64,000 nucleotides of DNA. It comes from Streptomyces pyxinae (GTDB lineage Bacteria; Actinomycetota; Actinomycetes; Streptomycetales; Streptomycetaceae). Under the pieces are notes generated by a model. It was not told the DNA's origin, did not search any database, and was given only the letters and a program-made list of their open reading frames with translations. Location: contig NZ_JANUGQ010000026.1 of NCBI RefSeq assembly GCF_024756275.1, positions 1 through 64,000 on the forward strand, given 5' to 3'. Positions 6,976 through 16,252 of this stretch are shown here, in pieces. The first letter of the stretch is position 1, and each line of letters opens with the position of its first letter. Made by a program: the position numbers and the translations under genes.

Positions 6976-8375
6976 CCGACTCCGCCACCATGGCGGGCCT
7001 GGACCCGGCCACCCTCAGCGACCTGCTGCGGGTGGCCGGGGCTCCCGGCTTCGACCGCCTTCACGAACAGATCCGCCGCACCGGGGGATGCGCCGCCCCC
7101 ATCCGGCTCTCCGGCGGCACCAAGACCCTCGACCCGGCCACCCGGACCCTGCTGCACGCCTACACCACCGACGCCGAACCCGGCGGGGTCCTGCGGGTCG
7201 CGTGCGGCAACCGACGGGCCTCCCGCTGCCCGGCCTGCGCCTGGACCTACGCGGGCGACACCTACCACCTCATCCGCGCCGGACTCACCGGCGACCCGGC
7301 CAAGGGCACCCCGCACACCGTGCGCGACCACCCCCGCGTCTTCGCCACCCTCACCGCCCCCAGCTTCGGCCCCGTCCACAACCGGCCCGGCACCCGCCCC
7401 TGCCGCTGCGGCACTCGCCACCCCGAGGACGCACCCGAACTCGGTACCCCCATCGACTCCGGCACCTACGACTACGCGGGCGCGGTGCTGTGGAACAACC
7501 ACGCCTCCGACCTGTGGCGCTACTTCACCATCTACCTGCGCCGCGAGATCGCCGCCCGCGCCGGGCTCACCCAGAAAGCCGCCCGCGAACAATCTCGCGT
7601 CTCCTTCGGTAAAGTCGCGGAGTACCAGCGCCGGGGCGCCGTGCACTTCCATGCGGTCATCCGCTTCGACGGCCCCGAAGGACCCGACACTCCGCCGCCC
7701 TCCTGGGCCACCCTCCAGCTGCTCACCGACGCCATCCGGGCCGCCGCCGCCCGCGTCCGCGTCACCGTGCCGGCCGACCCACGCCACGAACTCGCCAGCG
7801 GCTGGGGCCTCCAGTGGGGCGACCAGATCGACGTCCAGCCCATCGCCGCCTTCGGCTCTGGAGAGGACCTGACGGAACAGGCCGTGGCCTCCTACGTCGC
7901 CAAGTACGCCACCAAGGCCGCCGAGACCACTGGGGCCGTGGACCACCCGGTCGGCAACAAGGAAGCACTGGTGCTCCTGGACGTGCCGGAGCATCCCCGG
8001 CGGCTGATGGAAGCCTGCATGGACCTCGACCCTGCCTACCCGAACCGACGGCTGCGGGCCTGGGCCCACATGCTCGGCTTCCGGGGCCACTTCTCCACCA
8101 AGTCCCGCGCCTACTCGACCACCCTCGGCGCCCTCCGCCAGACCCGCGCCGACTACCGCGCCGCCCAGCAACGCGCCGCCCTCGGCCTGCCCGACCCCGA
8201 CGACCATACCGAGACAACCGTCCTCGTCGTCGCCCACTGGTCCTACGCCGGACACGGCCACACCCCCGGCGAGTCCTGGCTCGCCGCCAACGTCCGCCGG
8301 GACCTCCAGGACAACCGCGAACACGCCCGGGAATATCACGCCCAGTTCGCAGCCTCAGCCGAGGAGGAGTGGTGA
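6972..8375 (+). CDS. RepSA-like rolling-circle replication initiator
   Basis: A 467-residue protein resembling RepSA of pSAM2, which nicks the double-strand origin and starts rolling-circle replication after excision. An HUH-type metal motif (HFH, residues 225-227, in AVHFHAVIRF) and the catalytic tyrosine region YVAKYATK (Tyr308 and Tyr312) are visible. A cysteine pair (RCPAC, about 85-89) and CRC near residue 144 suggest a zinc site in the N-terminal region. The GTG at 6972 is chosen because it overlaps the previous stop; an upstream in-frame start lies inside the previous gene. It is followed by the excisionase gene, as in pSAM2 (rep-xis-int). Confidence 0.88.
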   Translation: MTDSATMAGLDPATLSDLLRVAGAPGFDRLHEQIRRTGGCAAPIRLSGGTKTLDPATRTLLHAYTTDAEPGGVLRVACGNRRASRCPACAWTYAGDTYHLIRAGLTGDPAKGTPHTVRDHPRVFATLTAPSFGPVHNRPGTRPCRCGTRHPEDAPELGTPIDSGTYDYAGAVLWNNHASDLWRYFTIYLRREIAARAGLTQKAAREQSRVSFGKVAEYQRRGAVHFHAVIRFDGPEGPDTPPPSWATLQLLTDAIRAAAARVRVTVPADPRHELASGWGLQWGDQIDVQPIAAFGSGEDLTEQAVASYVAKYATKAAETTGAVDHPVGNKEALVLLDVPEHPRRLMEACMDLDPAYPNRRLRAWAHMLGFRGHFSTKSRAYSTTLGALRQTRADYRAAQQRAALGLPDPDDHTETTVLVVAHWSYAGHGHTPGESWLAANVRRDLQDNREHAREYHAQFAASAEEEW

Positions 8376-8377
8376 TC

Positions 8378-8581
8378 ATGGCCGTACGTCTGCTCACCGT
8401 GGAACAGGTCGCCAGCCTGCTCGGCACTTCCGTGCGCTTCCCCCGGAGGCTGATCGAGGAACGGCGCATCGCCTTCGTCAGGGTCGGCCGGCATGTCCGC
8501 ATCCCGGAGCCGGTGATCGAGGCATACATCGAGACCCACACCGTCCCGCCCGTCGAGCGCCGGTTCAGGGCGGTGGGCTGA
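8378..8581 (+). CDS. xis: Excisionase, MerR-like HTH
   Basis: A 67-residue helix-turn-helix protein with the pattern LTVEQVASLLGTS ... RRLIEERRIAFVRVGRHVRIP typical of excisionases. It should bind near the attachment sites and steer the integrase toward excision. The strong ribosome site GAGGAGGAG lies 8 bp before the ATG, overlapping the end of the rep gene. Its stop overlaps the integrase start (TGATG), so both are made together. Confidence 0.87.
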   Translation: MAVRLLTVEQVASLLGTSVRFPRRLIEERRIAFVRVGRHVRIPEPVIEAYIETHTVPPVERRFRAVG

Positions 8582-9726
8582 TGGCGAACCGCAAGGGACG
8601 GCGCCGCCGCTTCGGCAGCGTGCGACAGCTCGCCTCCGGCCGCTGGCAGGCGCGGTACCGCGATCCGCTGACCGCCGAGATGAAGTCGGCGCCACGCACC
8701 TTCGACACCAAGACCGACGCCGACGTGTGGCTGACCACGATCGAGGCGGAGATCGTGCGGGGGACCTACCAGGCCCCGGACGCCGGAAGGGTCGCCTTCG
8801 GGCCGTACGCGGACGACTGGCTGAAGCACCGGAAGCTGGAGGACCGCAGCCGGGAACGGAACGAGAGCGTGATCCGGCTGCACATCAAGCCGACGTTCGG
8901 GGCCGGGACGGTGGCCGCCATCTCCACGCCTCGGGTCAGGGCCTGGCGTACCGGTCTGCTGGAGGCCGGCGTGGGTGAGCCGACCGTGGTCAAGGCGTAC
9001 CAACTGCTGCGGGCGATCCTGAACACCGCCGTGGACGACGAGCTGATCCGCCGTAACCCTTGCCGGATCAAGGGCGCCGACCGCTACGACGTGCCGGAAC
9101 GGCCCGTGTTGACCGTGCCGGAGGTGTACGCGGTGGCCGACGCCATCCAGCCGTGCTACCGGCTGCTGGTGCTGCTCGCCGCGTTCACCACGCTCCGGTT
9201 CGGTGAGCTGGCCGCGCTCCGGCGCCGGGACCTCGATCCGGTCCGCTGCGTCGTCCTGGTCCGCCGCGCCCAGTCGGAGTTGCAGAACGGGCAGCTGAGC
9301 GACAAGGCGCCGAAGTCCGCCGCCGGCATCCGCCCGGTGGCCTTCCCCGCCGAACTCGTCCCGGAGGTGGACCACCACCTGGAGCACTTCGCCGGGGCCG
9401 GGCAGGACGGCCATGTGTTCCGCGGCCCGCGCGGCGGACTGCTGCGGCGCGGCAACTTCCGCGACGACTGGAGCGCCGCCCGGGACAAGGCCGGCGTCCA
9501 CGCCGGTGTGCACTTCCACGATCTGCGGCATACCGGCAACACCCTCGCGTCCAGCGCCGGGGCCAGCACGCGCGAGCTGATGACCAGAATGGGGCACAGC
9601 ACGACACGGGCCGCGCTGATCTACCAGCACATGACCAGCGACCGTGACCAGCACATCGCGGGCAGGCTCGGGGAGATGATCCGCCGTAGCCGGGAGACCG
9701 GCGATCCGCCGCCTTCTGGCACGTAG
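8581..9726 (+). CDS. int: Tyrosine-recombinase integrase
   Basis: A 381-residue tyrosine recombinase that integrates the element into a tRNA gene. An N-terminal core-binding (SAM-like) domain spans about 70-165 and the catalytic domain about 175-355. Active-site residues are present: Arg206 (TTLRFGEL), His312 and Arg315 (HDLRHT), His338 (MGHS) and the nucleophile Tyr347 (ALIYQHM). The gene ends 72 bp from the 3' end of tRNA-Thr, the usual arrangement of int next to its attachment site. Confidence 0.95.
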   Translation: MANRKGRRRRFGSVRQLASGRWQARYRDPLTAEMKSAPRTFDTKTDADVWLTTIEAEIVRGTYQAPDAGRVAFGPYADDWLKHRKLEDRSRERNESVIRLHIKPTFGAGTVAAISTPRVRAWRTGLLEAGVGEPTVVKAYQLLRAILNTAVDDELIRRNPCRIKGADRYDVPERPVLTVPEVYAVADAIQPCYRLLVLLAAFTTLRFGELAALRRRDLDPVRCVVLVRRAQSELQNGQLSDKAPKSAAGIRPVAFPAELVPEVDHHLEHFAGAGQDGHVFRGPRGGLLRRGNFRDDWSAARDKAGVHAGVHFHDLRHTGNTLASSAGASTRELMTRMGHSTTRAALIYQHMTSDRDQHIAGRLGEMIRRSRETGDPPPSGT

Positions 9727-9749
9727 GTGGCACGGCCGTGATCATGCGG

Positions 9750-9790
9750 AAGGGCCAGCATCGGGGAAACCACCCCCTGTGCTGGCCCTT
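9750..9790. terminator. Bidirectional hairpin between int and tRNA-Thr
   Basis: The arms AAGGGCCAGCA (9750-9760) and TGCTGGCCCTT (9780-9790) form a perfect 11-bp stem with A/T tails on both sides. It can end int transcription from the left and tRNA-Thr transcription from the right. It also lies where the attachment core is expected. Confidence 0.75.
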
Positions 9791-9797
9791 CGTCGTG

Positions 9798-9871
9798 AGC
9801 CCCCTGTCGGGTTCGAACCGACGACCCCCGCTTTACAAGAGCGGTGCTCTGGCCAGCTGAGCTAAGGAGGC
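9798..9871 (-). tRNA. tRNA-Thr (anticodon TGT)
   Basis: A complete cloverleaf on the minus strand. The acceptor arm pairs GCCTCCT with AGGGGGC (one T-G wobble); the D-arm is GCTC/GAGC; the anticodon stem CCGCT/AGCGG holds the loop CTTGTAA with anticodon TGT; the T-arm is GTCGG-TTCGAAC-CCGAC. The CCA end is not encoded. The 3' end faces the integrase gene, so the 3' part of this gene is the likely attachment (attR-side) core of the element, with a duplicate expected at its left end outside the window. Confidence 0.95.
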
Positions 9872-10092
9872 GTTGCCGACGAGTGTAACCGGAACGGGGT
9901 CGTGGCGGCCCGGAATCGGGCCGGGGCAGGGCCGGGGGCGGGCGGGAGGAGTCGTGGACCGGGGGCGCGAGGTGCTGACAGGCGGGGGGGGGGAGGGTAG
10001 CGTCACCTCGGGTTCACGCAGGTGGGCCCGGTCCATTCCTTCCTTTACTCGGATCGTCCGGCACGTTCCTGCCGGTGAAGGGAATTCTCACC

Positions 10093-11229
10093 ATGGCTTC
10101 TGTCACCTTCGACAAGGCGACCCGGCTCTACCCCGGTTCGACCAAGCCCGCCGTCGACCAGCTGGAGATCGAGATCGCGGACGGCGAGTTCCTCGTCCTC
10201 GTCGGTCCCTCCGGCTGCGGCAAGTCCACCTCGCTGCGCATGCTGGCGGGCCTGGAGGACGTCAACGACGGCGCCATCCGCATCGGGGAGCGGGACGTCA
10301 CGCACCTGCCGCCGAAGGACCGGGACATCGCCATGGTGTTCCAGAACTACGCGCTCTACCCGCACATGACCGTCGCCGACAACATGGGCTTCGCGCTCAA
10401 GATCGCGGGCGTCAACAAGACGGAGATCCGCGCCAAGGTCGAAGAGGCCGCCAAGATCCTGGACCTCACGGAGTACCTGGACCGGAAGCCGAAGGCGCTC
10501 TCCGGCGGGCAGCGGCAGCGGGTGGCGATGGGCCGGGCGATCGTGCGGGAGCCGCAGGTCTTCCTGATGGACGAGCCGCTCTCCAACCTGGACGCCAAGC
10601 TCCGGGTCTCCACCCGCACCCAGATCGCCTCGCTCCAGCGGCGGCTGGGCATCACCACCGTCTACGTCACCCACGACCAGGTCGAGGCGCTGACGATGGG
10701 CGACCGGGTGGCGGTGCTCAAGGACGGGCTGCTCCAGCAGGTGGACACCCCGCGCAACATGTACGACCGCCCCGCCAACCTCTTCGTCGCCGGGTTCATC
10801 GGCTCCCCCGCCATGAACCTGGTCGAGGTCCCGATCACCGACGGCGGTGTGAAGTTCGGCAACAGCGTGGTACCGGTCTCCCGCGAGGCCCTCGCGGCCG
10901 CCGCCGACCGGGGCGACACCACGGTGACCGTGGGCGTCCGCCCCGAGCACTTCGACGTGGTCGAGCACGGGGGCGCCGCCGCCGCGTCGCTCTCCAAGGA
11001 CACGGCCGGCGACCCGGCCGGGCTGGCCGTCTCCGTCAACGTCGTCGAGGAACTGGGCGCCGACGGCTATGTCTACGGCTCCGCCCGCGTCGGCGGCGAC
11101 GACAAGGACCTGGTGGTCCGGGTCGGCGGCCGTGCCATCCCGGAGAAGGGCTCCGAGCTGCATGTCGTACCGCGCCCGGACGAGATCCATGTCTTCGCCA
11201 CCTCGACCGGCGAGCGGCTGACCGGCTGA
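10093..11229 (+). CDS. msiK: MsiK, shared ATPase of sugar ABC importers
   Basis: A 378-residue ABC ATPase that in Streptomyces energises several carbohydrate importers (cellobiose, maltose, chitobiose and others). The Walker A GPSGCGKS (38-45), Q-loop region VFQNYAL, signature LSGGQ (136-140), Walker B FLMDEP (157-162) and switch His (VTHDQ) are intact. The C-terminal part is the MalK-type OB/TOBE regulatory domain. No permease genes are beside it, as expected for a stand-alone multi-system ATPase. The ATG at 10093 follows GAAGGGA; an in-frame GTG at 10075 is less well placed. Confidence 0.95.
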   Translation: MASVTFDKATRLYPGSTKPAVDQLEIEIADGEFLVLVGPSGCGKSTSLRMLAGLEDVNDGAIRIGERDVTHLPPKDRDIAMVFQNYALYPHMTVADNMGFALKIAGVNKTEIRAKVEEAAKILDLTEYLDRKPKALSGGQRQRVAMGRAIVREPQVFLMDEPLSNLDAKLRVSTRTQIASLQRRLGITTVYVTHDQVEALTMGDRVAVLKDGLLQQVDTPRNMYDRPANLFVAGFIGSPAMNLVEVPITDGGVKFGNSVVPVSREALAAAADRGDTTVTVGVRPEHFDVVEHGGAAAASLSKDTAGDPAGLAVSVNVVEELGADGYVYGSARVGGDDKDLVVRVGGRAIPEKGSELHVVPRPDEIHVFATSTGERLTG

Positions 11230-11616
11230 CGCCCGGGATCGCGTCCCGGCAAGTCCCCCCTCCGGTCCCGCGGTTGTCCCGCACGCGGGGCCGGAGGCGT
11301 ACCAGGAGGGGCGCACCGCCGCCGTCCCCGAACGCGCGTACCGGACCGCCGCCCGGGAGGGCCGTACCGGCACCGGGGACCGCATCGGCGAGGGCGCCGG
11401 CGAGCACACCGGGAGGGCGTCGGTGAGCACATCGGGCGGGCACCAGGAGAGCGCCAGAGGGCGCCGCCCACCATGATCCACTTGTCGACAAATACCCTGG
11501 CACACCCGGCAATTCACCCCACCCCGTCAACCTGCGTTTCGAAAAGAGCCCTCGAACCATCCCTCGTCGGGGTGACTAAGCGTCTGCAAAACATCACCGC
11601 CCGCTACGCTCGCTCC
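11230..11616. other. Gene-free gap after msiK
   Basis: G/C-rich sequence with short degenerate repeats (GGCGAGGGCGCCGGCGAGCAC type). A small GGGAT/GTCCC inverted repeat lies just after msiK. In-frame codons upstream of 11617 (11473 and 11572) lack clear ribosome sites and I do not treat this stretch as coding. Confidence 0.4.
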
Positions 11617-12036
11617 GTGACCCACTCAGCTCGCCGTATCGGCCGTTCCCTCGCCCTCGTCCTCCCTCTCGTCCTGGTGCTCTCCGGAACTCTCGCCGTC
11701 ACCAGCGTCCCGTGGGCGGGCTCCCCCTCCGAGTCGCAGATCCTGACCGCCGCCGCCGAGGCGGACGACGTCTCGGTGCCCGCCAAGCAGCGGGCCCCGC
11801 AGGACGTGCTGCGCGACCGGCTCCTCGTCCAGCTCCAGGAGGAGGACCCGGGCGCCGCGCTGACGGGCCTCCAGCGGGCCGTGGAGGACCGTCCGTCGCT
11901 CGCCAGGCACTGCATGTCGATCGCCCGCTCCCTGGGCCGCGCGGCCGTCCAGCACTACGGCCCGACCCGCGCCCAGTCCTACGCGCGGCCGGTCTGCGAC
12001 ACCTCCTTCGCCTCCGGCGTCCTGCACGCGAGCTGA
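11617..12036 (+). CDS. Small exported protein
   Basis: A 139-residue protein with a signal-like N-terminus (HSARRIGRSLALVLPLVLVL) and a soluble mature part rich in charged residues, ending with two cysteines (HCMSIARSL and VCDTSFAS). No lipobox cysteine follows the hydrophobic stretch. The GTG at 11617 is chosen because it gives a compact signal peptide; no good ribosome site precedes it, and an in-frame GTG at 11572 is possible. It lies between msiK and the nucleotidyltransferase gene. I do not recognise a function. Confidence 0.65.
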   Translation: MTHSARRIGRSLALVLPLVLVLSGTLAVTSVPWAGSPSESQILTAAAEADDVSVPAKQRAPQDVLRDRLLVQLQEEDPGAALTGLQRAVEDRPSLARHCMSIARSLGRAAVQHYGPTRAQSYARPVCDTSFASGVLHAS

Positions 12037-12079
12037 CCACCATCCCGCCCGTGCCCGGGGTGCGCCTATCGTGCGCGGT

Positions 12080-12796
12080 ATGCACACCTCTCCCACGCAG
12101 GCCGTGGTCCTGGCGGGCGGCCAGGGCTCGCGACTGCGCCCGTACACCGACGACCGCCCCAAGCCGATGGTCGAGATCCCCGGAACCGGGGTCCCGATCA
12201 TCGGCCATCAGCTTTCCTGGCTGGCCGCCGAGGGAGTGACGGACGCCGTCGTCTCCTGCGGCCACCTCGCCGGCGTCCTCCAGCAGTGGCTGGCGGAGGC
12301 CGAACTCCCGCTGCGCGTCTCCACCGTGGTGGAGTCCGAGCCCCTCGGCCGGGGCGGCGGACTCAAGCACGCCGCCGCGCGGCTGCCGCACCCCGACGAG
12401 CCGTGGTACGCCACCAACGGCGACATCTGGACCCGTTTCTCGCTGCGCGAGATGGCCGCCTTCCACACCGAGCGGGACGCCACCGCCACGCTGGCCCTGG
12501 CCCGTCCCCGGATCCCGTGGGGTGCCGTGGAGACCGACGCCTTCGGCCACATCACCGACTTCATCGAGGCGCCCCCGTCGCCGTTTCTGATCAACGCCGG
12601 GGTGTATGTCTTCTCGCCGGAGTTCACCGCGCTGCTGCCCGATGTGGGCGATCACGAGCGCACCACCTTCCCCCGCCTCGCCCGCGAACGCCGGCTGGCC
12701 GGCTACCCGCTGCCGCAGGGCGCGTACTGGCGGGCCATCGACACCGCCAAGGACCTCACCGAGGCCGCGAAGGAACTGACCGCCGGCCGCGCCTGA
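12080..12796 (+). CDS. Sugar-phosphate nucleotidyltransferase
   Basis: A 238-residue NTP-transferase with the signature LAGGQGSRLRPYTDDRPKPM (residues about 10-29) that binds the nucleotide, and an acidic metal-binding site NGDIW. Such enzymes join a sugar-1-phosphate to an NTP, forming an NDP-sugar for cell-surface or secondary metabolism. It lacks the C-terminal beta-helix of bifunctional GlmU-type enzymes. Start: ATG at 12080; a GTG 9 bp upstream is in frame. The sugar specificity cannot be read from sequence. Confidence 0.85.
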   Translation: MHTSPTQAVVLAGGQGSRLRPYTDDRPKPMVEIPGTGVPIIGHQLSWLAAEGVTDAVVSCGHLAGVLQQWLAEAELPLRVSTVVESEPLGRGGGLKHAAARLPHPDEPWYATNGDIWTRFSLREMAAFHTERDATATLALARPRIPWGAVETDAFGHITDFIEAPPSPFLINAGVYVFSPEFTALLPDVGDHERTTFPRLARERRLAGYPLPQGAYWRAIDTAKDLTEAAKELTAGRA

Positions 12797-13017
12797 CCCC
12801 CGCCCCGGCCCCCGGCCGTCCCGTCCACCCCCGTCGCCGGTCGCCCCCTCACACCGAGGGATACGGCTCCGAGGCGCACCCCCGTCGAAGCCTCCCCGCC
12901 CTCCCCTCCCCGCCCCGAAGCCCCCACACCGGCCATGGACGGACCGGCCGGCCGACCCGCCGGCCCGCCACCCCGCCGGCCGGGAAGAGGCCCCCGCCCC
13001 CGCCGGACGCACGCCGG

Positions 13018-13048
13018 AGGGGCGGCCACCGTCCACGGTGACCGCCCC
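13018..13048. terminator. Terminator between convergent genes
   Basis: Complementary arms GGGGCGG..ACCGT and ACGGT..CCGCCCC form a long hairpin followed by TTCG. It lies between the nucleotidyltransferase gene (plus) and the DoxX gene (minus). A second small inverted repeat CCCCAGG/CCTGGGG follows at 13053-13070. Confidence 0.6.
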
Positions 13049-13071
13049 TTCGCCCCAGGCAATCCCTGGGG

Positions 13072-14844
13072 TCAGCCCAGCAGGCCGCCCAGCGGGTTCC
13101 GGTTGCCGCCGCCTCCGGAGGTGGAGCCGCTCTCGTCGGAGCCGTCCGAACCGGTCTCGTCGCCCCCGCCGCCGGAGCCCGAGCCACCGCCCGAACCACC
13201 GCTGGAGGAGGGGCCGGCGCTGCTGCTGGGCGGCGGCTCCGGCTGGTACTGCTTCTGCTCCTCCGGCTCCTCCTGGCCCGTGCCCTGGGTGGCGGTCGGC
13301 TGCTCGACCTCCGCCCGCTCGGGCTCGGCCGGGGCCTCCTCCTCGGCGGCCGGCGGCCGGGTCTCGTCGGTCGGCCCCTCGGAGGCCGAGACGCTCGGCT
13401 CGGGGCTCGTCTCCTCGGACGCCTCCGCCGACGGGGAGCTCGCGTCCGGCTCCTGGGGCAGCGACTGGCCCGGCAGGTGGTTGGTGGGCGCGTCGTCCGG
13501 ACCCGGCACGGTGACCATCTCGGTGGAGCGCACCGCGCCGCCCAGGATCGAACCGACCAGCAGGGTCAGCCCGATCACCACGGAGCCGACCACCAGCCCG
13601 CGCCGCAGCACCCGGCGGCGCAGCTCCCAGAGGGCGGACCGCGGGCCCAGGGTCCGCCACGCCTCACCGGCCAGCCGGCCGTCCAGCGAGTAGACCGGGG
13701 CACCGGCGATGACCAGCGGCGACCAGGCGGCCAGATAGATGAAGTCGGGCGCCTCGTAGACCGGGACGCTCTTCCAGCTGACGGTGAGGATCAGCGCGGC
13801 CGAGAGCAGCGCACCGAAGGCCGCGGCGACCCGCTGCCAGAGCCCGAGCACGGTCAGCACGCCGACCACCACCTGGGCGAAGGCGATGGTGAGTCCGGCG
13901 CCCACCGGGTGGTCCAGGGCGAAGTCGCGCAGCGGCTCGGCCAGCGGCCAGGGATGGAGCGAGTTGAGCCAGTTGACCATGGAGCCGCGCTCGCCGCCGT
14001 CGAAGTAGACGGGGTCGCTGAGCTTGCCCATGCCGGCGTAGATCGAGATGAAGCCGAGGAAGACCCGGAGCGGCAGCAGCACCACCCCGAGGTTCATCCG
14101 GCGGCCGGGGTAATAGGCGTGCCGGTGACTCGCCCCGGCCCGGTCCCGCTCGCCGTCCTCGTCGGCGTACGGCCCGTCGGCGTCGTAGGAGGACTCGCCG
14201 TAGCCGGACTCGTCGTAGGACCCGTCGTAGGGCTCCCCGTAGGCGGACGCGTCGTAGGCGCCGTCGTACGCCGGGCCGGACGGGCCGTGGTGGGCGTCGT
14301 GACCGCCGGAGCCGTAACCCTGGCCGGAGCCGTACGAACCGTCGTACGTCTGCTCCTCGGCCTGCTCGTCATAGGCGCCGACCGCCCGGCGCATCGGGGG
14401 CAGCAGCGGGGAGCTGGAGGTGCGCTGGGCGCCGACGACCGGGTTCGGCATGGTGTCCTCGGTGGCGCTCCCGCCGGACCGCCCGGCCGAGCCGAGGCGC
14501 GGGATGACCCGGGTGGCGCCGACCACCTCGCGCGGGGTGCCGACGCCGCCGCCCGGCGCGGCCGACCGGCGCACCGCCTGGAGCAGACCGGACGCCACCG
14601 GGTCGCCGGGCGCGGACTTGCCGCTCCAGACGACGGGCGCGCGCCGCCGGGCCGCCGTGGTCGCCGTGCTCATCACGGGCCGCCGCGCGGGATCGGCGAA
14701 CCGGGGTTTCCGGACCGGGGCCAGCTGCACCCGGAAACTGGCGTGGTTCACGATGACCTGCGCGGGGTCGCAGTCCACCTTGACCATGCTCAGCGCAGGC
14801 TGGTCGTCGAATCCGGGCTTGGGCGTTCTGGTGTCCACACTCAT
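13072..14844 (-). CDS. DoxX-family membrane protein with long disordered ends
   Basis: A 590-residue protein. Residues about 1-245 are soluble and low in complexity, with Tyr/Gly/Asp/Ser repeats (YDESGYGESSYDADG type). About four membrane helices follow between roughly 250 and 400 with DoxX features (PLRVFLGFISIYAGMGKL). One more helix near 425-445 (VVIGLTLLVGSILGG) precedes a Ser/Pro/Glu-rich tail ending in glycine repeats. DoxX proteins are membrane proteins linked to redox or thiol stress in actinobacteria. The gene stands alone, convergent with the nucleotidyltransferase. Confidence 0.85.
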   Translation of the reverse strand: MSVDTRTPKPGFDDQPALSMVKVDCDPAQVIVNHASFRVQLAPVRKPRFADPARRPVMSTATTAARRRAPVVWSGKSAPGDPVASGLLQAVRRSAAPGGGVGTPREVVGATRVIPRLGSAGRSGGSATEDTMPNPVVGAQRTSSSPLLPPMRRAVGAYDEQAEEQTYDGSYGSGQGYGSGGHDAHHGPSGPAYDGAYDASAYGEPYDGSYDESGYGESSYDADGPYADEDGERDRAGASHRHAYYPGRRMNLGVVLLPLRVFLGFISIYAGMGKLSDPVYFDGGERGSMVNWLNSLHPWPLAEPLRDFALDHPVGAGLTIAFAQVVVGVLTVLGLWQRVAAAFGALLSAALILTVSWKSVPVYEAPDFIYLAAWSPLVIAGAPVYSLDGRLAGEAWRTLGPRSALWELRRRVLRRGLVVGSVVIGLTLLVGSILGGAVRSTEMVTVPGPDDAPTNHLPGQSLPQEPDASSPSAEASEETSPEPSVSASEGPTDETRPPAAEEEAPAEPERAEVEQPTATQGTGQEEPEEQKQYQPEPPPSSSAGPSSSGGSGGGSGSGGGGDETGSDGSDESGSTSGGGGNRNPLGGLLG

Positions 14845-14948
14845 CTAACCGAGTGACGCCGGGTTAGGACACTGCCTTGACGGCCCGGATCTGTCCGAGA
14901 CCCGTCAAGATCATGACGGGTCCCGGAAGGCGGCCTCCGGGCAGCCGC

Positions 14949-15905
14949 TCAGGCGCGGCGGCGGGCCGCCTCGTAGAGCACCACACCGGCCGCGACCCCG
15001 GCGTTCAGCGACTCGGCGCCGCCCGGCATCGGGATGCGGACCAGGAAGTCGCAGGTCTCGCCGACCAGCCGGGACAGGCCCTTGCCCTCGCTGCCGACCA
15101 CCACGACCACCGGACCGCCGAGCGCCTCCAGCTCCCCGACCTCGGTGTCGCCGTCGGCGGAGAGGCCGACCACGGTGAGGCCGGCCTTCTGGTACGCCTC
15201 CAGGGCCCGGGTGAGGTTGGTGGCGCGGGCCACCGGGGTGCGGGCCGCGGTACCGGCGGAGGTCTTCCAGGCACCGGCGGTCATCCCGGCGGCACGCCGC
15301 TCGGGCACCACCACGCCATGGCCGCCGAAGGCCGAGACCGAGCGGACCACGGCGCCCAGGTTCCGCGGGTCGGTGACCCCGTCCAGGGCGACGATCAGCG
15401 GGTCCTCGCCCTCGTCGAAGGCGGCCGCCGCCAGATCGTCCGGGTGCGCGTACTCGTACGGCGGCACCTGGAGGACCAGGCCCTGGTGGTTGAGGCCGTT
15501 GGTCATCCGGTCCAGCTCGGGGCGGGGGGCCTCCATCAGATGGATGCCGCCGCGCTGCTGGGCGAGCTGAAGCGCCTCGCGCACCCGCTCGTCGTTGTCG
15601 ATGAACTGCTGGACGTAGAGGGTGCTGGCGGGCACGCCGTCGCGCAGCGCCTCGAAGACCGGGTTACGGCCGACGACCATCTCGGAGGTGCCCTTGCCGC
15701 CGCGCCGGGCGATGGCGCGGCGCTGGCCCTGCTGAGCCTTGGACTTGGCGTTGGCGATGCGGTTCTTCACATGCCCCTTGCGGGCGGAGGCGGGCGGCGT
15801 GGGGCCCTTGCCCTCCAGGCCACGGCGCCGCTGGCCACCGCTGCCGACCTGCGCGCCCTTCTTGTTGGACGTGCGGCGGTTCCTGCGCTGGCTGTTCCCG
15901 GCCAT
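14949..15905 (-). CDS. rlmB: 23S rRNA Gm2251 methyltransferase (TrmH/SpoU family)
   Basis: A 318-residue SPOUT methyltransferase that should 2'-O-methylate a guanosine in 23S rRNA. A basic, probably disordered N-terminal extension (about 75 residues) precedes the substrate-binding domain ([10 protein letters not shown]) and the trefoil-knot domain. Family motifs are seen: [29 protein letters not shown] and [22 protein letters not shown]. It lies downstream of cysS on the same strand, an order conserved in actinobacteria. Confidence 0.92.
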   Translation of the reverse strand: MAGNSQRRNRRTSNKKGAQVGSGGQRRRGLEGKGPTPPASARKGHVKNRIANAKSKAQQGQRRAIARRGGKGTSEMVVGRNPVFEALRDGVPASTLYVQQFIDNDERVREALQLAQQRGGIHLMEAPRPELDRMTNGLNHQGLVLQVPPYEYAHPDDLAAAAFDEGEDPLIVALDGVTDPRNLGAVVRSVSAFGGHGVVVPERRAAGMTAGAWKTSAGTAARTPVARATNLTRALEAYQKAGLTVVGLSADGDTEVGELEALGGPVVVVVGSEGKGLSRLVGETCDFLVRIPMPGGAESLNAGVAAGVVLYEAARRRA

Positions 15906-16252
15906 GACCTACCTACTTCGTGAAATCGTGCGGGTGCCGGAACCGGCACTCGTGGTGTGCTGCTGGTGCGGTCCGCGCACCCGCCGTACGGACAGACGGA
16001 CGAACGTACAGACGGACGAACGGATGAACGGACGGACAGACGGACGGTTGAATCGGCCGGCGGACGGACAGACCGACGGACGAACGGACGAACGGTCGAC
16101 CGACAGAACCGGTCCGGCCGGCTCGCGGCGGACGTACGGGAGGGGCCGGAGCCCGCCTCGTACGCACACCCACCTAGCAGTGTGCCGCCCGTTCGCCCGA
16201 ACGGCACACCTGGGGGCTCCCGGGACGGGCCCGGTCGCGTGTCCCGCGGGCC
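15906..16252. other. Gap between cysS and rlmB, mostly tetranucleotide repeat
   Basis: A 347-bp spacer between two genes of the same strand. Most of it is the degenerate four-base repeat listed separately at 15986-16110; no gene is supported in it. Confidence 0.6.
15986..16110. repeat. Degenerate (ACGG)n tetranucleotide repeat
   Basis: About 125 bp in which most four-base units are ACGG, ACGA, ACAG or a one-base variant (for example GACGGACAGACGGACGAACG). It lies upstream of rlmB and downstream of cysS. The four-base period means that no frame can be read without repetitive residues, so apparent coding frames here are not genes. Confidence 0.85.

Noticed and set aside
9750-9790. Second tRNA or small RNA next to tRNA-Thr
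   Set aside because: The structure is a simple hairpin without D- or T-arm features and is better explained as a terminator.
15909-16173. Arg/Ser/Val-rich open frames between cysS and rlmB
   Set aside because: They arise from the four-base repeat read in several frames and have no start context or protein-like composition.
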